This document shows positions 22,793-36,200 of a DNA stretch of 64,000 bases, one piece after another. The notes under the pieces are model-generated. The model was not told the origin of the DNA and searched no databases. It worked only from the letters and a program-made list of their open reading frames with translations. This stretch comes from Triops longicaudatus (lineage: Eukaryota; Arthropoda; Branchiopoda; Notostraca; Triopsidae): the NCBI GenBank assembly GCA_022885665.1, contig JAGQDJ010000202.1:930001-994000 (forward strand). Reading direction: 5' to 3'. The translations under genes were made by a program, and so were the position numbers. The number at the start of each line of letters is the position of its first letter. Within the stretch, counting starts at the first letter, position 1.

Positions 22793-24026
22793 ATGGCTCC
22801 TGTTTTGGGTTACTGGGATATTCGTGGAGTAATTATAATAATTTTTTCTAAAATACGAATTTAAGAAATTTACTATTGCACATTGCCGTAATACTTGAGA
22901 AGCGATCACTCAGTATTATCCACGTACTGTTCCAAATTTTTATCAAACAGATCGCTCATAAACAGGAGTAAATGTTACATTGTTCAGATAAAATTTACAT
23001 TTATTAAAATGAACTGTTCCACGATCTCGTTTTTCGTCTGGATCTAACAGAAGATTTATTTTCAATCTTCAGTTGGCTCAGCCCATCCGTTTTCTGCTGG
23101 AGTACACTGGAACAGAATTCGAAGACAAATTGTACAAAGTTGGACCAGCACCTGATTACGATCGATCGAGTTGGTTGAGTGAGAAGTTTAGCTTGGGTTT
23201 GGATTTTCCTAATGTAAGCCTTCAATAATAATTTGGAATTACACTTCTTATTCACGAAGAAGAGTGAACGACTAAATTGTCGTGTTCAATCACTAGTTGC
23301 CCTACTACATAGACGGGGATGTGAAGCTTTCGCAAAGTTTGTCTATTTTACGCTACATTGGTCGAAAACACAATTTACTGGGTGAAACCGAGGAAGAAAA
23401 GATTCGCGTAGATCTTACGCTGGACGAATTTAGAGACGTGCGCATGCAGTTTGGTCGACTATGCTACAATCCTCAATTCGTAATTCCAAGAAAATTTCAA
23501 ATTATTTCTGATATACTCACTTTTCTTTGTTTCACCACGACATACAGAATGAGCTGAAGGCCGCCTACTTGGAAAATTTACCCAAGAAAGCGGAACAGAT
23601 TTCGGAGTTCCTGGGGTCGCGTAAATGGTTTGCAGGAGATAATGTATGATACATCAACTTCAAGTTCGCTTATCTAGGAAATATTTTTATATTCAATTTT
23701 GTTTTGAGCTTTATATGATATTCTTACTTTTTTATACTGTGTAAATATTACAATATCGACATTTTTCCTTTTGCCTGCTTTCACGACTTTGTTGCTTTGT
23801 TGACAATTTCTATTTGTGTCTTTTACAGATCACTATTGCCGACTTTGCTGCGTACGAAGAGCTGGCAGTTCACTTATACTTAGAGCCGAAAGCCTTCGAT
23901 AAGTTTCTTAATTTACAGGAATTCTTGAAACGATTCGAAGGATTAGAAAAAATTGCCGCATACATGAAATCGGACAGATATCACGCCAGTCCAATTAACT
24001 TCTACACGGCCACTTTCAACAACTAA
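22793..24026 (+). CDS. Glutathione S-transferase, Mu class (GST-3)
   Basis: Exons 22793-22828, 23073-23213, 23297-23479, 23548-23643, 23829-24026; 217 residues. Same exon phases as the other two copies. Starts MAPVLGYWDIRG with the catalytic Tyr at residue 7, then LAQPIRFLLEYTGTEFEDK, the LGLDFPN loop, SQSLSILRYIGRKHNLLG, RKWFAGDN and ITIADFAAYEELAVHLYLEP; it ends NFYTATFNN. Its leader upstream of the ATG resembles that of GST-2 and of the orphan exon at 18563, so promoter and first exon were duplicated together. Cytosolic glutathione-conjugating enzyme by class. Confidence 0.95.
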
Positions 24027-24829
24027 GCTTGCGAATGATAAATGTAAACATTGTGAATTTACTCTACAGCAGTAAAATTAAAACGATACTACCCAAAATA
24101 ACGCAAATATGTTAATGAAATACATTAATTTCTTGTGCCGTTATTCCTTTCTGCGAGTCTACAAAATGTACATAATAAGTAGCACGCTACTCGGACAGGT
24201 AACAAAAACAGCAGTAGGGAAACCAGTTTTTGACTTGCGTAAGAATCAGGAACCCATTTATTTTGACCTACACAAAATACATTTCGACTGCGATGGAAGG
24301 AATATAAAATCCCGAGTTGTGTGGAAATAAACTGATATAAAATAAACGTAAGACATAAAATGGTCTAAGGATATCATGGGTTATCTGCTCCACATTGATT
24401 CGTAACAACGAGATTTTACTGTAGACTGTCATCAGCAGATTCACGTAGTCAAATATAAATATGCAGTACGAAGAAAAACGTGCGTTGCGAACTGAATGTT
24501 ACAATGCAGATTGGGTTTCACGGATACCTATTGACAATCCCGTACTCAGGGCGAAAATTTAATTTCATAATGGAAATATAGAAAAACCTCAAGCGTCCGA
24601 TGTTCATTAATGAACAATGTACTGCAGTTGAACCACATTAAATGTCTTCTTAGTTAAAAAGGTAAGTCACTATATCTCACAGAGAAAGTAAAATTATTTC
24701 CGTCTGCGAAAGTAAACCTCGAAAAGTTGTTCAAAAAGAACACGTGCGTTTATCCACCTCCGTGTGTTTACCAAGCTTTCATTGACCAAGTCGACGTTGC
24801 CATGACGCTGTTCCAATCACAACAAAGTA
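24027..24829. other. Intergenic, GST-3 to SPATA6-like
   Basis: 0.8 kb, AT-rich; no coding exon or repeat recognised. Confidence 0.5.
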
Positions 24830-24837
24830 TATATAAA
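24830..24837 (+). promoter_or_regulatory. TATA box of the SPATA6-like gene
   Basis: TATATAAA, 58 bases before the start codon, with CCAAT about 20 bases further upstream (24812). Confidence 0.6.
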
Positions 24838-24894
24838 CATGAGACATTAAAGTAAACTCTTAGCCCGAAACCGAGAAAAATTTACCAAATAAAT

Positions 24895-26420
24895 ATGCCC
24901 GACAAAGCAGTGAAAATTATTTCGGAACTTTCCATTGGCATGGTAAACCCACGACACAGTCTGTGCTCTGACAAACGGCATTTAATACGTTGATTAATTT
25001 TAGATCACTTGTCCCGGAGTTCGCCTAAATCCCAATAATGGATTTGTTCGCTTGCGAATTTGTGCTTTCGGTTTTCATATTCATACGTCGAGTATTGTAC
25101 CTCATTTTCCACTAGAATACAATGAAAAAATTTTAATAGAAAGGGTAAGCTCTTCGTTATAATGTTCGTTAATTTTGAGTCATTATTTTTTCACATTTCA
25201 GACGTTCCCTTTGTGCAAGTTGCCCAGTCAGCTGCTTTCAACGCTGAACGAGGAAAATATAGTTATTGACTTGGTTCAACTCGATGCGAAAGATCACGTT
25301 ATTTTAGCATCGTTTCGGGGTCCGTTGAACGATTTTTTCTTCTCGAGTCCTCCGTTAGTGCGTACTAACAGAACTGAAACTAGATATATGGATGTTATAC
25401 TAGACCCCTCCCCGAACTACCCAGTAATCCGTGTACTTTTCTCTAAATATAATTTTGTAAAGTAGCCAAGTAAGTCATTTGTTTTAGGGCTTTATCGGAC
25501 CAAGAGCGGAAATTACATCGCGTGCAGTTCTTCGAGAAATTGATGAGCCTTCGAGAGAAGCGAAGTTAGACCATGCCTCCAATTTGACTTTAGGAATTTT
25601 TGGTTGCGAGGTAGTTTCCTCCATTTCTTTCTTCAGTTAGAACCATTTTAATTTTCTGTTAATTATTTTCATTTCGTTATTCTTTTGCTTTCTGCAGCAC
25701 CCTAATTACTCTACATGGTGCAAAAGTCCTAATCAAAAGACAATTGATTCACCACGACTACCTAAAAGCGACCGCTCGCGCCATTTGCGAATTACGGTGC
25801 GCTCAAAACCAGCAATTCACAGCGCTAAAGAACGTACGAAACCATTCGTGGTGCGACACGTAGACCCAAAATTAATTGAACGAACGCCAGGCTTGGAAAA
25901 CATCGAACATCCGCCGCTGTCACCCACAAAGGATGGAGGATTTCTACGGTAATTCAGTGTTTCTCAACTCTATTTCTTTTTTGTTAATCCTATTTAAAAT
26001 CAATACCATCCACCTCAGCGGACATTTCTATATGGGATCTTTTAGCAAGCCGAAGTGAAAAGGGTTTTGATAGAGCAAGCAATGGGAAAAGGGACATTAT
26101 CAGTAGCTTATTTGCTTTGCAGGCAAAAGAAATTTTCTGTTAGCCATCGAAGCTCAAGTAGTTTGGAGACAACGACCAGCATAAATAGAAGATTACGTTC
26201 TATGCAAAATCTACATTCCCTGCAAACTCGTTCGGCCGAGGTAGAAAATTCCAGACCGGAACCGCCTTTATGGTGCCAAGAAACTGCGGATTCTCGGGAC
26301 GACACACTCCTTCGCGAAAGACGGAGAAGTAGAGATGTCCGAGAATTTTCGGAGAGCGAAAGAACGAATGTGTCTTCTCCTAATGACTTGGATCCAACTC
26401 CAAGTAACTCTTTCACGTAG
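24895..26420 (+). CDS. SPATA6: SPATA6-like protein
   Basis: Seven exons: 24895-24942, 25004-25144, 25202-25423, 25488-25610, 25698-25948, 26019-26054, 26123-26420; phases agree throughout, giving 372 residues (human SPATA6 is near 490). The N-terminal domain matches the family: ITCPGVRLNPNNGFVRLRI (from residue 17), VPHFPLEYNEKILIERTFP, then YMDVILDPSPNYPGF and GPRAEITSRAVLREI. A basic, serine-rich tail holds FVVRHVDPKLIERTPG, HFYMGSF and many S/R/E-rich segments. In mice SPATA6 is needed for the sperm connecting piece (head-tail coupling); a cytoskeletal role here is inference. Compact gene, introns 59-87 bases, TATA box upstream. The 36-base exon 6 is the weakest part: reading on would stop after FSKPK. 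Confidence 0.8.
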
Positions 26421-27291
26421 AAATGCAAGATTTTCTTAATTATTTACTTCTTGCCTTTGTTTCGTGATAAAAAGGAAACCATTGCCTGTGTTGCGAGAAG
26501 CATCATAGATTTGGGGCATGTACCGTCTGCAAGTTGTATCGGCAATACTTTGGTTTAGAGTACCCTGTGCACTTGAGTGACTGCTAAAACTTTTGTGACG
26601 GCCGGTAGGCGATGACCTGCGAGAAATTGTTTGACCGTCTTGTCTGAAAGTGTGATAAATTATTCCGTAGTTTTAAGTATACGCACGTGGATTATTGTTG
26701 TGAAAATTAATTTCCGTTTTATTACATGAAAAAATCTCTGGAAACTTAAAGCTATAATATTATTTCTTTCACAATTAATTAAAATAGGATCAACTATTCT
26801 GAAGAGTAGTAAGATCGTAAGAACTAGACTTGAAACTGGAATTAGTTGGAGGTTAATTTTGCACGCTGGCGCATGTAGACGTTATAGCCACAGCCACTCT
26901 AAAGGAATTCGTATGACTCAAGTTTTTCCACAAGATTAACCCAACCTGAACTCACAAACACAAAACATCACCCAAACCAAATGATACAGATTTTTACAAA
27001 CGTTTCAATCACTACCAGTTACCGAACACCGTTTCTTCAACTTTACTTTGGTTAGGGGCACAGAAAGGGTTCGGTGTCATCGAGAAATTAATTCTAGAAC
27101 ATGCACCAGCATGAACATATGTTTCTTCTAGCTAGTATTGTCATCAGGTACCAAAATTACGGGAAGAAAGAAGGTTTTACGCACAAAGTCTAAAAAAATA
27201 GTGATAGTATGAAAAAATATCCCAAACATTCGAAAACGCCTGTGGCGAATTTCAAACACAGCACATCATTAGGGGCCTTTGGAAAAAAATA
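26421..27291. other. Spacer between convergent SPATA6-like and TESK-type genes
   Basis: 0.87 kb containing the 3' flanks of both genes; nothing else recognised. Confidence 0.5.
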
Positions 27292-30200
27292 TCATTTCGT
27301 TAATTTTTTATCGAAAAGAGGAAGCTTGGATCTTACGGCACCTTCGCAAACAATTAGTTTATTAATATTGCCACGTTTCAACGGAGTTGCTGCATTCGGT
27401 AAAGGGGGCTTTTCGGTTTTGTTCGAAAAGATAGCTGCCATTTTGGCTGCCTTGCTTGAAACGGAACCCGCGCTCCGCTTGAGAGCAGCCCCTTCGCGTT
27501 TAGCTGCGTCCCGCTTGGCGAAACGCTGCTCCCAGCGCTGCATAATCGAGCGCTTGGGTACCAAATTTAGATTCCCATGTCCAGCTGCTCGGTAGTTTTT
27601 AGAGTTGTCTTCAAAGTATTCAACAATTTTTCGGATATCTTTCTCGAAAGCCAGCGTGGGTCTTCGCTGTTTGCGATCGTGTTCTTCTATGTCTCCTAGG
27701 CTGGCAATATCCTCCGAACTATCAGTATAAATCGAACTCGATCGCTTGAAAACCAAAGAAGACAGGGAGGAAAAGCGACCACTACGTTCTATTTCTTCCG
27801 TGTCTCGGAGTTCCAAGCAGCTGCTCAGCATGGATGTAGTATCGTCAAAGGAACTAATGCTATATTCAGGTGAAATATCCCCACCGTACAAATGCTCCGT
27901 CTCACCGACGCTGAAAATCCCCGATTCACAAGATCCTCTTCTCCTTAGGGACGGGAGATGAGACTGCGATTGATATCGGATTTTCGCCAACACCGAGTCA
28001 TCCTGCGAGACACCGATGAGACACCGTCTTACACGCAAACCCTCATTCCTCGCTTCCTCCTCTTTAGCCACGTCATCAGCAGTAATGGGTGTTAAGTGCA
28101 ATTCCCGAAACTCCCTACTCAATTCCTCTATATTGGTTCGCAATGTAGGGTGAATGGGCGTTTTCAGGGCGGAAGAACACCTCTCGTTGACCGGTGGGGT
28201 GCTTTCGGTGGGAAGAAGCCAAGGAAGCGCGTGAGGTGTTCGCCTGGGTGTAGTGGGCGAGGAAGGTAAGGACTTAGAGGCAGTACGATTCAAGGGAGGG
28301 TGCAAGAGAGGCGTAGCCACCGGTGGGACTGGGAGGAGAGGTAATTCGCAACATGACGAAAAGAGGTCCGAACGGGTGATGTTGAGGATTTTGCGACCAT
28401 TCTTGAATCGTTTGAGGGTGGCAAAGGGATTTTGGACACGAGGACTGGGTCTATAATAGGGATCACCGGCCGAGACGACTTCTCCGACCAGTTTGGGTGT
28501 CAAGGTAAGGGCGTGAAGATGCGTTTCCGAGCCAGAAAGGGGCTTCCTGGGTTTCCCCAACGAGGGTAGCGGGGTTCTATAATGGCAACGAGCTTTCTCG
28601 CTCGGAGAGCTGCCAGGGACTAGACAGACATCATCGGAGAGCGATAATCGATGAGACGCTTTCACTGTTTTATGGGATAAAGCTGAAGACGGGGGAGCTA
28701 AGGAACTGCTATTCGTACTGCAGCCAGTGCTACTGACGCTATTTCGAAGTATATCTGACGAGGGAGATATTGATTTGATAGATGTCTGCTGCTGAATTCG
28801 TGACTTCATTTCCCTAATCATGGTTTCCAAGTGAGGAACAATCTCTTCAAATGCCGGTCGACTATTAGGATCCATCTAGAGAAGCACAAAAGCTCATTAG
28901 TATAAATTACTAGGATTGTTTGCGCGTAAGCATAGTGCGCTTCATACTTTAAATGGTATTTAGGTATCGGTTAATATTGATACACTTACGTGGCATGTGA
29001 ACAAAAAAAATATCCGAAAAGATAGATTACGTTTGATATGAGCGTGAGGAAAGTTTAACGGTAAAATGTATTATCAGTATTACTTTGCTATCTACAAAGC
29101 TTCTGTCGGTGCTGGGGAATTTTGCCGCTTCTGAATTAGCCAGACTTGATAACGAAGATCTTAATCATAAGTAACTGACACCATTTTAATTAAGTTCTTT
29201 CTGATATAGCTTTGTCCAAAACCCTGAAAAAAGCAACGGGCTCGTCTAAGGAAAATTTCGGGATATCCTTAGTATTTTTCGCTTCGTTCTATTATGCATT
29301 CACGTGCCCGTTGGCGTTACTTTCACTCACGATGTCTCATTACTTGGTAATTAAACTATATATCAAAGCTTTTATGGGATGTGTACCTTATTATGCAAAT
29401 CTATTCACATCCCGTTGCGTAGCCTGCATACTTATAACTACCTACTAGATTAATCTATAAAATATTTATAAATAGGTTTGATCTGCTAAAATTCTTACAG
29501 ATTAGTCTGGTCTTTTCTAATCGAATAGACAACACTGAAATTATAATTACAAATTGGGTTACCCATGCAAACATGCAATGGTAGACAAATCGCAATCCTT
29601 TTGCTCCAGGTTGCTGAAAAATCTTTTATAAAAGGAACAAACTTAGCTTTCGTAGCGAATAGATTTTTTTTTCAAAACGAGCAAGCAAAGAAACGTTAAT
29701 TAACAAGTAAAGCTTATTAATAAATAATTTCAGTTTAATAAATAGTTACGTTTGCAATAAAATAACAATAAATATTTAATAAATATTTAACATTTAATAA
29801 GTAATATATATTTAAAATAAAATACATAGTTTAAGATTATAAAAACGATAAACTTTTTCTATGCAGATTTCACCACGACAACGTGAAAGGTATTCGAAAC
29901 CCTGTGCACGCAATCGGTAAGTTAAGTTTCAACTTAAATAACATTGTTGAGCATTTTAAGTACAAAGTTTAGTTAATTGCTAGCTTATTTCTCCTCACTT
30001 AACTTCAGATAGCTTTTCACGGACAAAAAAGACTTTCTGGGAACTTAAGTACAACTTCTGTAGAATTATCCACATGTACTTAGCACAAGTGTATCTGTGC
30101 CAACAATTCATTGAAACAAAATCCTAAGTTCCAGACAACTAGAAAACTCTCCGTACCCATTCTGAATGGCATTTTTTTTTTTCAAAAGAAGTAAAAAATC

Positions 30201-33200
30201 CGCTTTACTTTGCAACAAGTGAAGGCTAGTTTGAGGAATTCGGGAGGACAAGTCGGGCACATTTCGCTAAAAGCCAAGTAATCCACTCCAAAGTTTTCAG
30301 TCCTGGGCAGCACATCAGGGTCAGCTTCTATCCGTGCTATTAATTCGCACAAGATGATCCCAAAGGAAAAGACATCCGCTTTTTCGTTGTACCATTGACC
30401 CCGTAAACATTCTGGCGCCATCCAATATGGCGAGCCCACTGTCGGCAACCGATATGACGCCCTGCAAAATGCCGCCAATTTTAAGTTTATTTATTTTCAT
30501 TTCATTTTTTATATCTCTGTGTCTTTCCTCGTCCTCCAACTTTTTCAAAAATACTCTCGAGGAAGTGGCTTCCTTACCGCGGATCCGGAATAGGAGCAGC
30601 TAAGCCAAAATCGCCCACTACTGCCATCATCTCTTGCCTAATTTCATCTCTCTTGATGAGCACATTCTACAAAAGAAAGAAAAAAAAAAAAACGAGGATA
30701 AAAGAGAAGAGGAAAAAGACAAAAGAAAGTCCAAAACAACCTTATTACTTCTGAGCCAAGAATAATAACCTGCCTCTTTGCCTTGCTAAAACCATAACGA
30801 CTTTTTCCTCTCCTTCACTCCGTAACTTTTATTCTTCACGAAATAGCAAAAAGAACTGTCACGCGTGTCTTTTTTAGACTCCAAGGAGAAATTACCCCCA
30901 CGCGGTCTCCGTATGGCGTATATACCACAAATTACTATTTCATGCACTTTCTCTTCGAACTTATATATTTTTTACAAAAAAATTTCACACTACATTAAGA
31001 GTCGAAAGTCGGAGTTTCCGTATATTCCCCCGTCGAATTCCAGAGAGTTTGATGAACTTACAACTAGTCGCGCTAAATAAAGAAAACGGAATGCTGCAGA
31101 AATTCCGAACCAGAATTACGCTGTTTCTAACACAATACAACTTCGATCCTGTATTCAAGTCAACGATGACGAGAAACAATATTTCTTGTTTTATATATAA
31201 GAAAAAAAAACTGCAAGTGACGCCTATTATGTTTTTCAATTAATTCCGTTATTGAAGAAACCATATTCTCCTCGCATAATCACATTGAACACGTAGTATT
31301 ATTACTCCATCAAATCATATTAAATGGAAGCTTACGTGAGAATACCTCCAGTAGCTAGAAGAAAAACACCGAATACCCATTAAAAACAGAATCCTTTCTG
31401 ATTATTAATTCCTTCAGAAGAAAGGGATTCTACACACTGAGGCGTTTGTTTTGGCAGTGATAAAAGGTGTCTCAGGGTTCTTTTCCTACAAAACGGAAAC
31501 TTAGTACTAGTCGAGATTGTCCTAAACGAAAATGAAGGTATTTCGTTTTTTTCCCAACGAAAGAAAGAGTAGTTTAAAAGAGTTGGCGGGAGGTCCTTTT
31601 CCTGCCCAGTATGACTAACTGGGAACTATTTTTACCTTCCAGCTCAGCAAAACGCACGTGTTTCCTTCACTCAAAACATTGAAATTTCTTCGTCGTGTCT
31701 TTCGCTCTGCGACTTTTCTCGCTTCTGTTTTCTTCGAAATTTCGTCGCAAAGCTTCTTTTGCCGAGTTAGCTCCATGGGGCAAGAGAAATACAACGCAGA
31801 ACAGAGCGAAAAGAAAAGCGCAAGAATGCATTTTTACCTTGGAAGTAAGGTCACGATGGAAGACGCCCTTGGAGTGGAGGTATCGTAAACCCATAGCGAT
31901 ATCCAACGCCAACTGAACTCGCAAGATCCACGGTAATTCCTCCGAGCTGGAAATCAGATACTCCAAGCTTCCCCCATTTATGTACTATGAATAAAATGTT
32001 AAAAAAAAGATATTAGAACATGCTACACAATGTTCGCCTATTCAGCAGTACAATTACTAGATGTCCCATTTCGTCCAGCATTTTCTCAAACATTGCGACA
32101 CAAATCACCAACTAAGAGTATTTATGACGAAGCTTCTTAATTGTCTTCTTTACCGTTTAAAGTCAGGTTAAATATCCCAAGAATAAAAAAAAAAATATCA
32201 GAAATACAGAAAGTTAGGTGAAACGAGTTAGTAAATATAATACGTAGGGGAAAAATAAATTGAGAAAAATAAAATAAAATAATTTCAACCAACAAAAAGA
32301 TAACAGAAGTAAAACGTAAACAAATACATAAAAGACATAAAAATCACGAATACAATAAAAACACGTCGGTCGGAAGTTAAATAAAAGACAAGGTTAGCCT
32401 GTAGATTCTCGACAACCTCGACATTGTCCGTAAATCAAGCTTTCTTTTCTATCTTTTGTAATACATTACAATACTATAGTACACACGAAAGCTCATTCAT
32501 TTAAGTTTTGAGGGCACTAAATCTATCTCGCATGATGTTCCTATTGACAGTACAAAAGAATACCTTTCTGAAGGTCTTCTTTTTTTTTACTACATTTCCC
32601 CATACGGGTGACATTCATGACATTTCGGACATCGCGTCAGTTCCAAACAAGGAATCTGTGCAAATATGGCTTCATGTAAAGAAACGCCTTTCTCCATTCT
32701 GCGTTCATGAAACAAATATCTGGTCACAGTGTCCGTGCAATAGGTAAGTATCGCTACGGGAGGGCCCACTATACTAAAACACCGGTATATACGTGTACAC
32801 GTGTTATCCATTCTTCCCAAATGGTCTGATTCAAAACTGCGCATCAACCAAAGTCCAGAAGCGACATCTGAACGACCCTTTTGCCCTTTCACTGCCCACA
32901 AAACCTGTTTAAGATGCTGGGCACGATTTTTAACGAAATCAGGACAGAGTTTCTATACTGATTTCTTACAACACCAAAGAGATTAAACTTACTTCGGTTA
33001 GGGCATGGAGTTGGCCTTGATGGACACATACACCCATAAATCTGTAACAAAGAAAACACAGATTAAATAGTTTATATAAAGAAAAAAAACTTTCCATAAA
33101 TCCCAGAAACTAAAAATTCACAAGGAATATCGAAACGCTACGATTAAACATAAAATAAAAAAATTAAAAGACAAACAGAAATTTATTGCCAAAAATAGAA

Positions 33201-36200
33201 AAAGTATAGAATACAACTGTTGTCGCTTTCCTTTTTTTTGTTTAAATTTCTTTTCTACGGTACTGTCTGTTATTTTTTTCTTTGGTTCATAAAGAATAGT
33301 CTCTACGTCAATAGGAGAAAATTGCGGTCGTCCGAACATTGGACTAGATACGAGTTTACTAGACTGCAACGTCTACTTCATTACCTAGTTTCACTCTCTT
33401 CCCCTATACCATCTCTTGTCAATTGCACTCTCGAAAAGATTCCCCATTGAAAAGGAAGTACGCATGTTCGTTTTTCCATGTAAGCTGGAAAAGCTGTTCT
33501 TCTTATGCTTTTTTCTCCCTCAACCTCAGGAAAAGAAAACGAATGTGTTTCCCAGGTGCTGTAACTCAACCGAAAAACACACTATCGTTGGCCCAATATC
33601 AAAAATCGGAACGTATCTTTCGAATCATGAACTGATCCTGTTTTTCTTTTTTTTCTAGTAATACACGACAAACTGCCAAAAAGGTAACAAAACCTTTCAA
33701 GCGATACAACATGAATGTACACGAAACTTCACCCGAGTTACGTTTTGTGCGTCACGTCGCAGATTAATAAAAACATGGTACTTGATGAACTAAGAAACAA
33801 AAATTGACTTAAAAAAATATAAAAAATAATAATAAATACCAAGACTGTAACATTTGGCAAATGGAACCGAAAATGAAAGTTTTATATCTGTTCTCCGAGT
33901 CCTCAATTCTTGGAATTTTTCACATTTATTCTCTCTTGATAAGATTTATTGCAACTTTTGAACCACGATATCCCTTCGTTATTTCTCTTTTCTTGGCGGG
34001 CAACGCATTTGCTTCCTAAAGGATTAATACTCTCAGACATATGCGTTTCCATGAATAACACACCCATAAAATTCTTACCCAAAAAATTTTTATTTAACTG
34101 ATGGATACGGGGAAAAAAGAGACCTGAAGACAGCAAGGACTCAGAGAGCGGTTTTATAAGGATTCTAGTAATTTACTTTGTCTATCCAATGTAGAGATAT
34201 CGAAACCACAAAAATTCGAAAGATCCATGTTAAGATCGTGACTGTCGTGTGTTGACGCTTAAATTTCCCATTTTCCAACCCAAAATTCTCTAAATTTGAT
34301 TAACAATCCAATTTTACTTTCATTCCTTCTTCATCGAATTACTTTTGCTTTTATAACAATAGTTAGATGACATTGCACCTTTTGACTCGAATTGCATTTC
34401 ATTGTTACAGCATTATTTAGTTGCGGCAAATGGACAATGTATTTATTACGAATAACTCTCAAGGATTTCGACTCTTCGGCTAAAAGAAAAATTTCCTTAG
34501 TGCGCTTTTTTATAATGATTTGTAAGTATTTTAAAAAAATAATATATTTTGTTCCTTGTACGTTCGTCACCTTGTCAATTATTGTGAAAAGCATTATAAA
34601 ACTGAAAAACTAGCAATAGGCTCCTACACTGGTGAATAACAATTTAAAATAATAAAAATTCCTTGTGAATTGTTGCAGGGTTTAATATTCAGTTCACCTA
34701 TGTATGAAAGCCTGAGGGCATTTTACTACACGTGCAACAGTATCTGGTAATTTATATTCTAGCCTTTCACAACTAGCCTCTCTATAATGCTGCCGAATAG
34801 ATCGTGCTAGCTGCCGATGGCACTTGTTTAACGAATTTGCCACCGAAAATTGCCACATGGATCGCACACTTGCTCGATACTGAAAATAAGAACAGGAACA
34901 ATAAACCTCGGCGAAAGCGCTTATATTAACATCAGTTCAGCAACCCAGTGAAAGTCAGTTAATCAATCAACGTGAAATTCTGTCCGCCTTTCCGTGCGTT
35001 TGCGAAAAACTAATGCTTTCCGAGCCCGGTAATAAATTTAGAGAAAATAGGTTAACAAATAAATAAAAAATAATAACAACTAAATTCTATAGTGCGTTTT
35101 CATTGCAAGATGAACTTATATGTTAACCGTAAATGTTTAAAATGCTTCAATGAAAATGGTTAAAGTTTAAAATTCCTATGTCGAGCATATCCCAGCGTAT
35201 CTTGAAAGTCGACGCTTAGCCGTACTTTTACTTGAAGGTAAAAGTGTGGCAAAGGGAAGTTAAAACGTTACAAGTCGTGAAAGGTAAAATCTGACGTAAG
35301 GGAAATTTCTTTATTTCCAAGTCCCATTTCGAGCGTCGGAAGATTTCTAGCACCTCTAAGATGCTTTGCCTTTTAGTTTCGTGCCGGCTTAGAACGAAAA
35401 CAAAGCGGAACATTGCGGAAAGAATGTGATTGCGCCAGCGTGAGAATTAAGCTTTCGGTTCACGCGATTAGTCTTTAGAGATAGACAAAAATTTCCGACA
35501 CCTGAACGACAGAATTACAGTTCAGTCAAGGAAGCGTGATGCGTGAAAAAGATCACTTTCCATTTCGTCCTCACCCTGTTTCTTTTCTTTTTCTTTAGTT
35601 TAAGTTTGTCTAAAATCAGATCCATTTCGGTCACTCTGAACTAACAGCCTCTTAGTGTTTTAATAAAAGAAACTCCGAAAGTCTCTCGCTTTGCCAACGT
35701 TCAAGTTAACGCTCCAATTTTCACCGAGATTCACAGAATTAAAAGCTTTCTAACCCAACTTGTCCTTCCCATGCTACCGTAAACGTATTGTTCTCACCCT
35801 AAATGCTCGGTTAGCCGAAGTGATTTCATTGTCTTGCAAACTCCACCCAAGTGTCAAAATCATGAAAATATAACAACTTATAAGTATAAAAAGTGCAGTA
35901 TAAAATGTGCTAAAAAAACTCTGAAAGTATAAAAAGTACTCAAAAACTTTGAAAGAGTTTTCTAATATTACAAGCTCAATTTGCTTAAAGTTAACTAACA
36001 CTGGAGTTTTCACTTCAAAAATCGTAACGCAACGTTTCGTTCGGGAGCAATAACTCTTTCCGCTCTTTTACCTCAAAATATTTGGATGCGACAGGCGGTT
36101 CATAAGTTGCACTTCACGTAACATGTTAGGACGGTTGGAAGCCAGCAAATTCATCTTCAGTACCATGACTTGACCAGTAGTCCGGTGAGTCACCTGGCAA

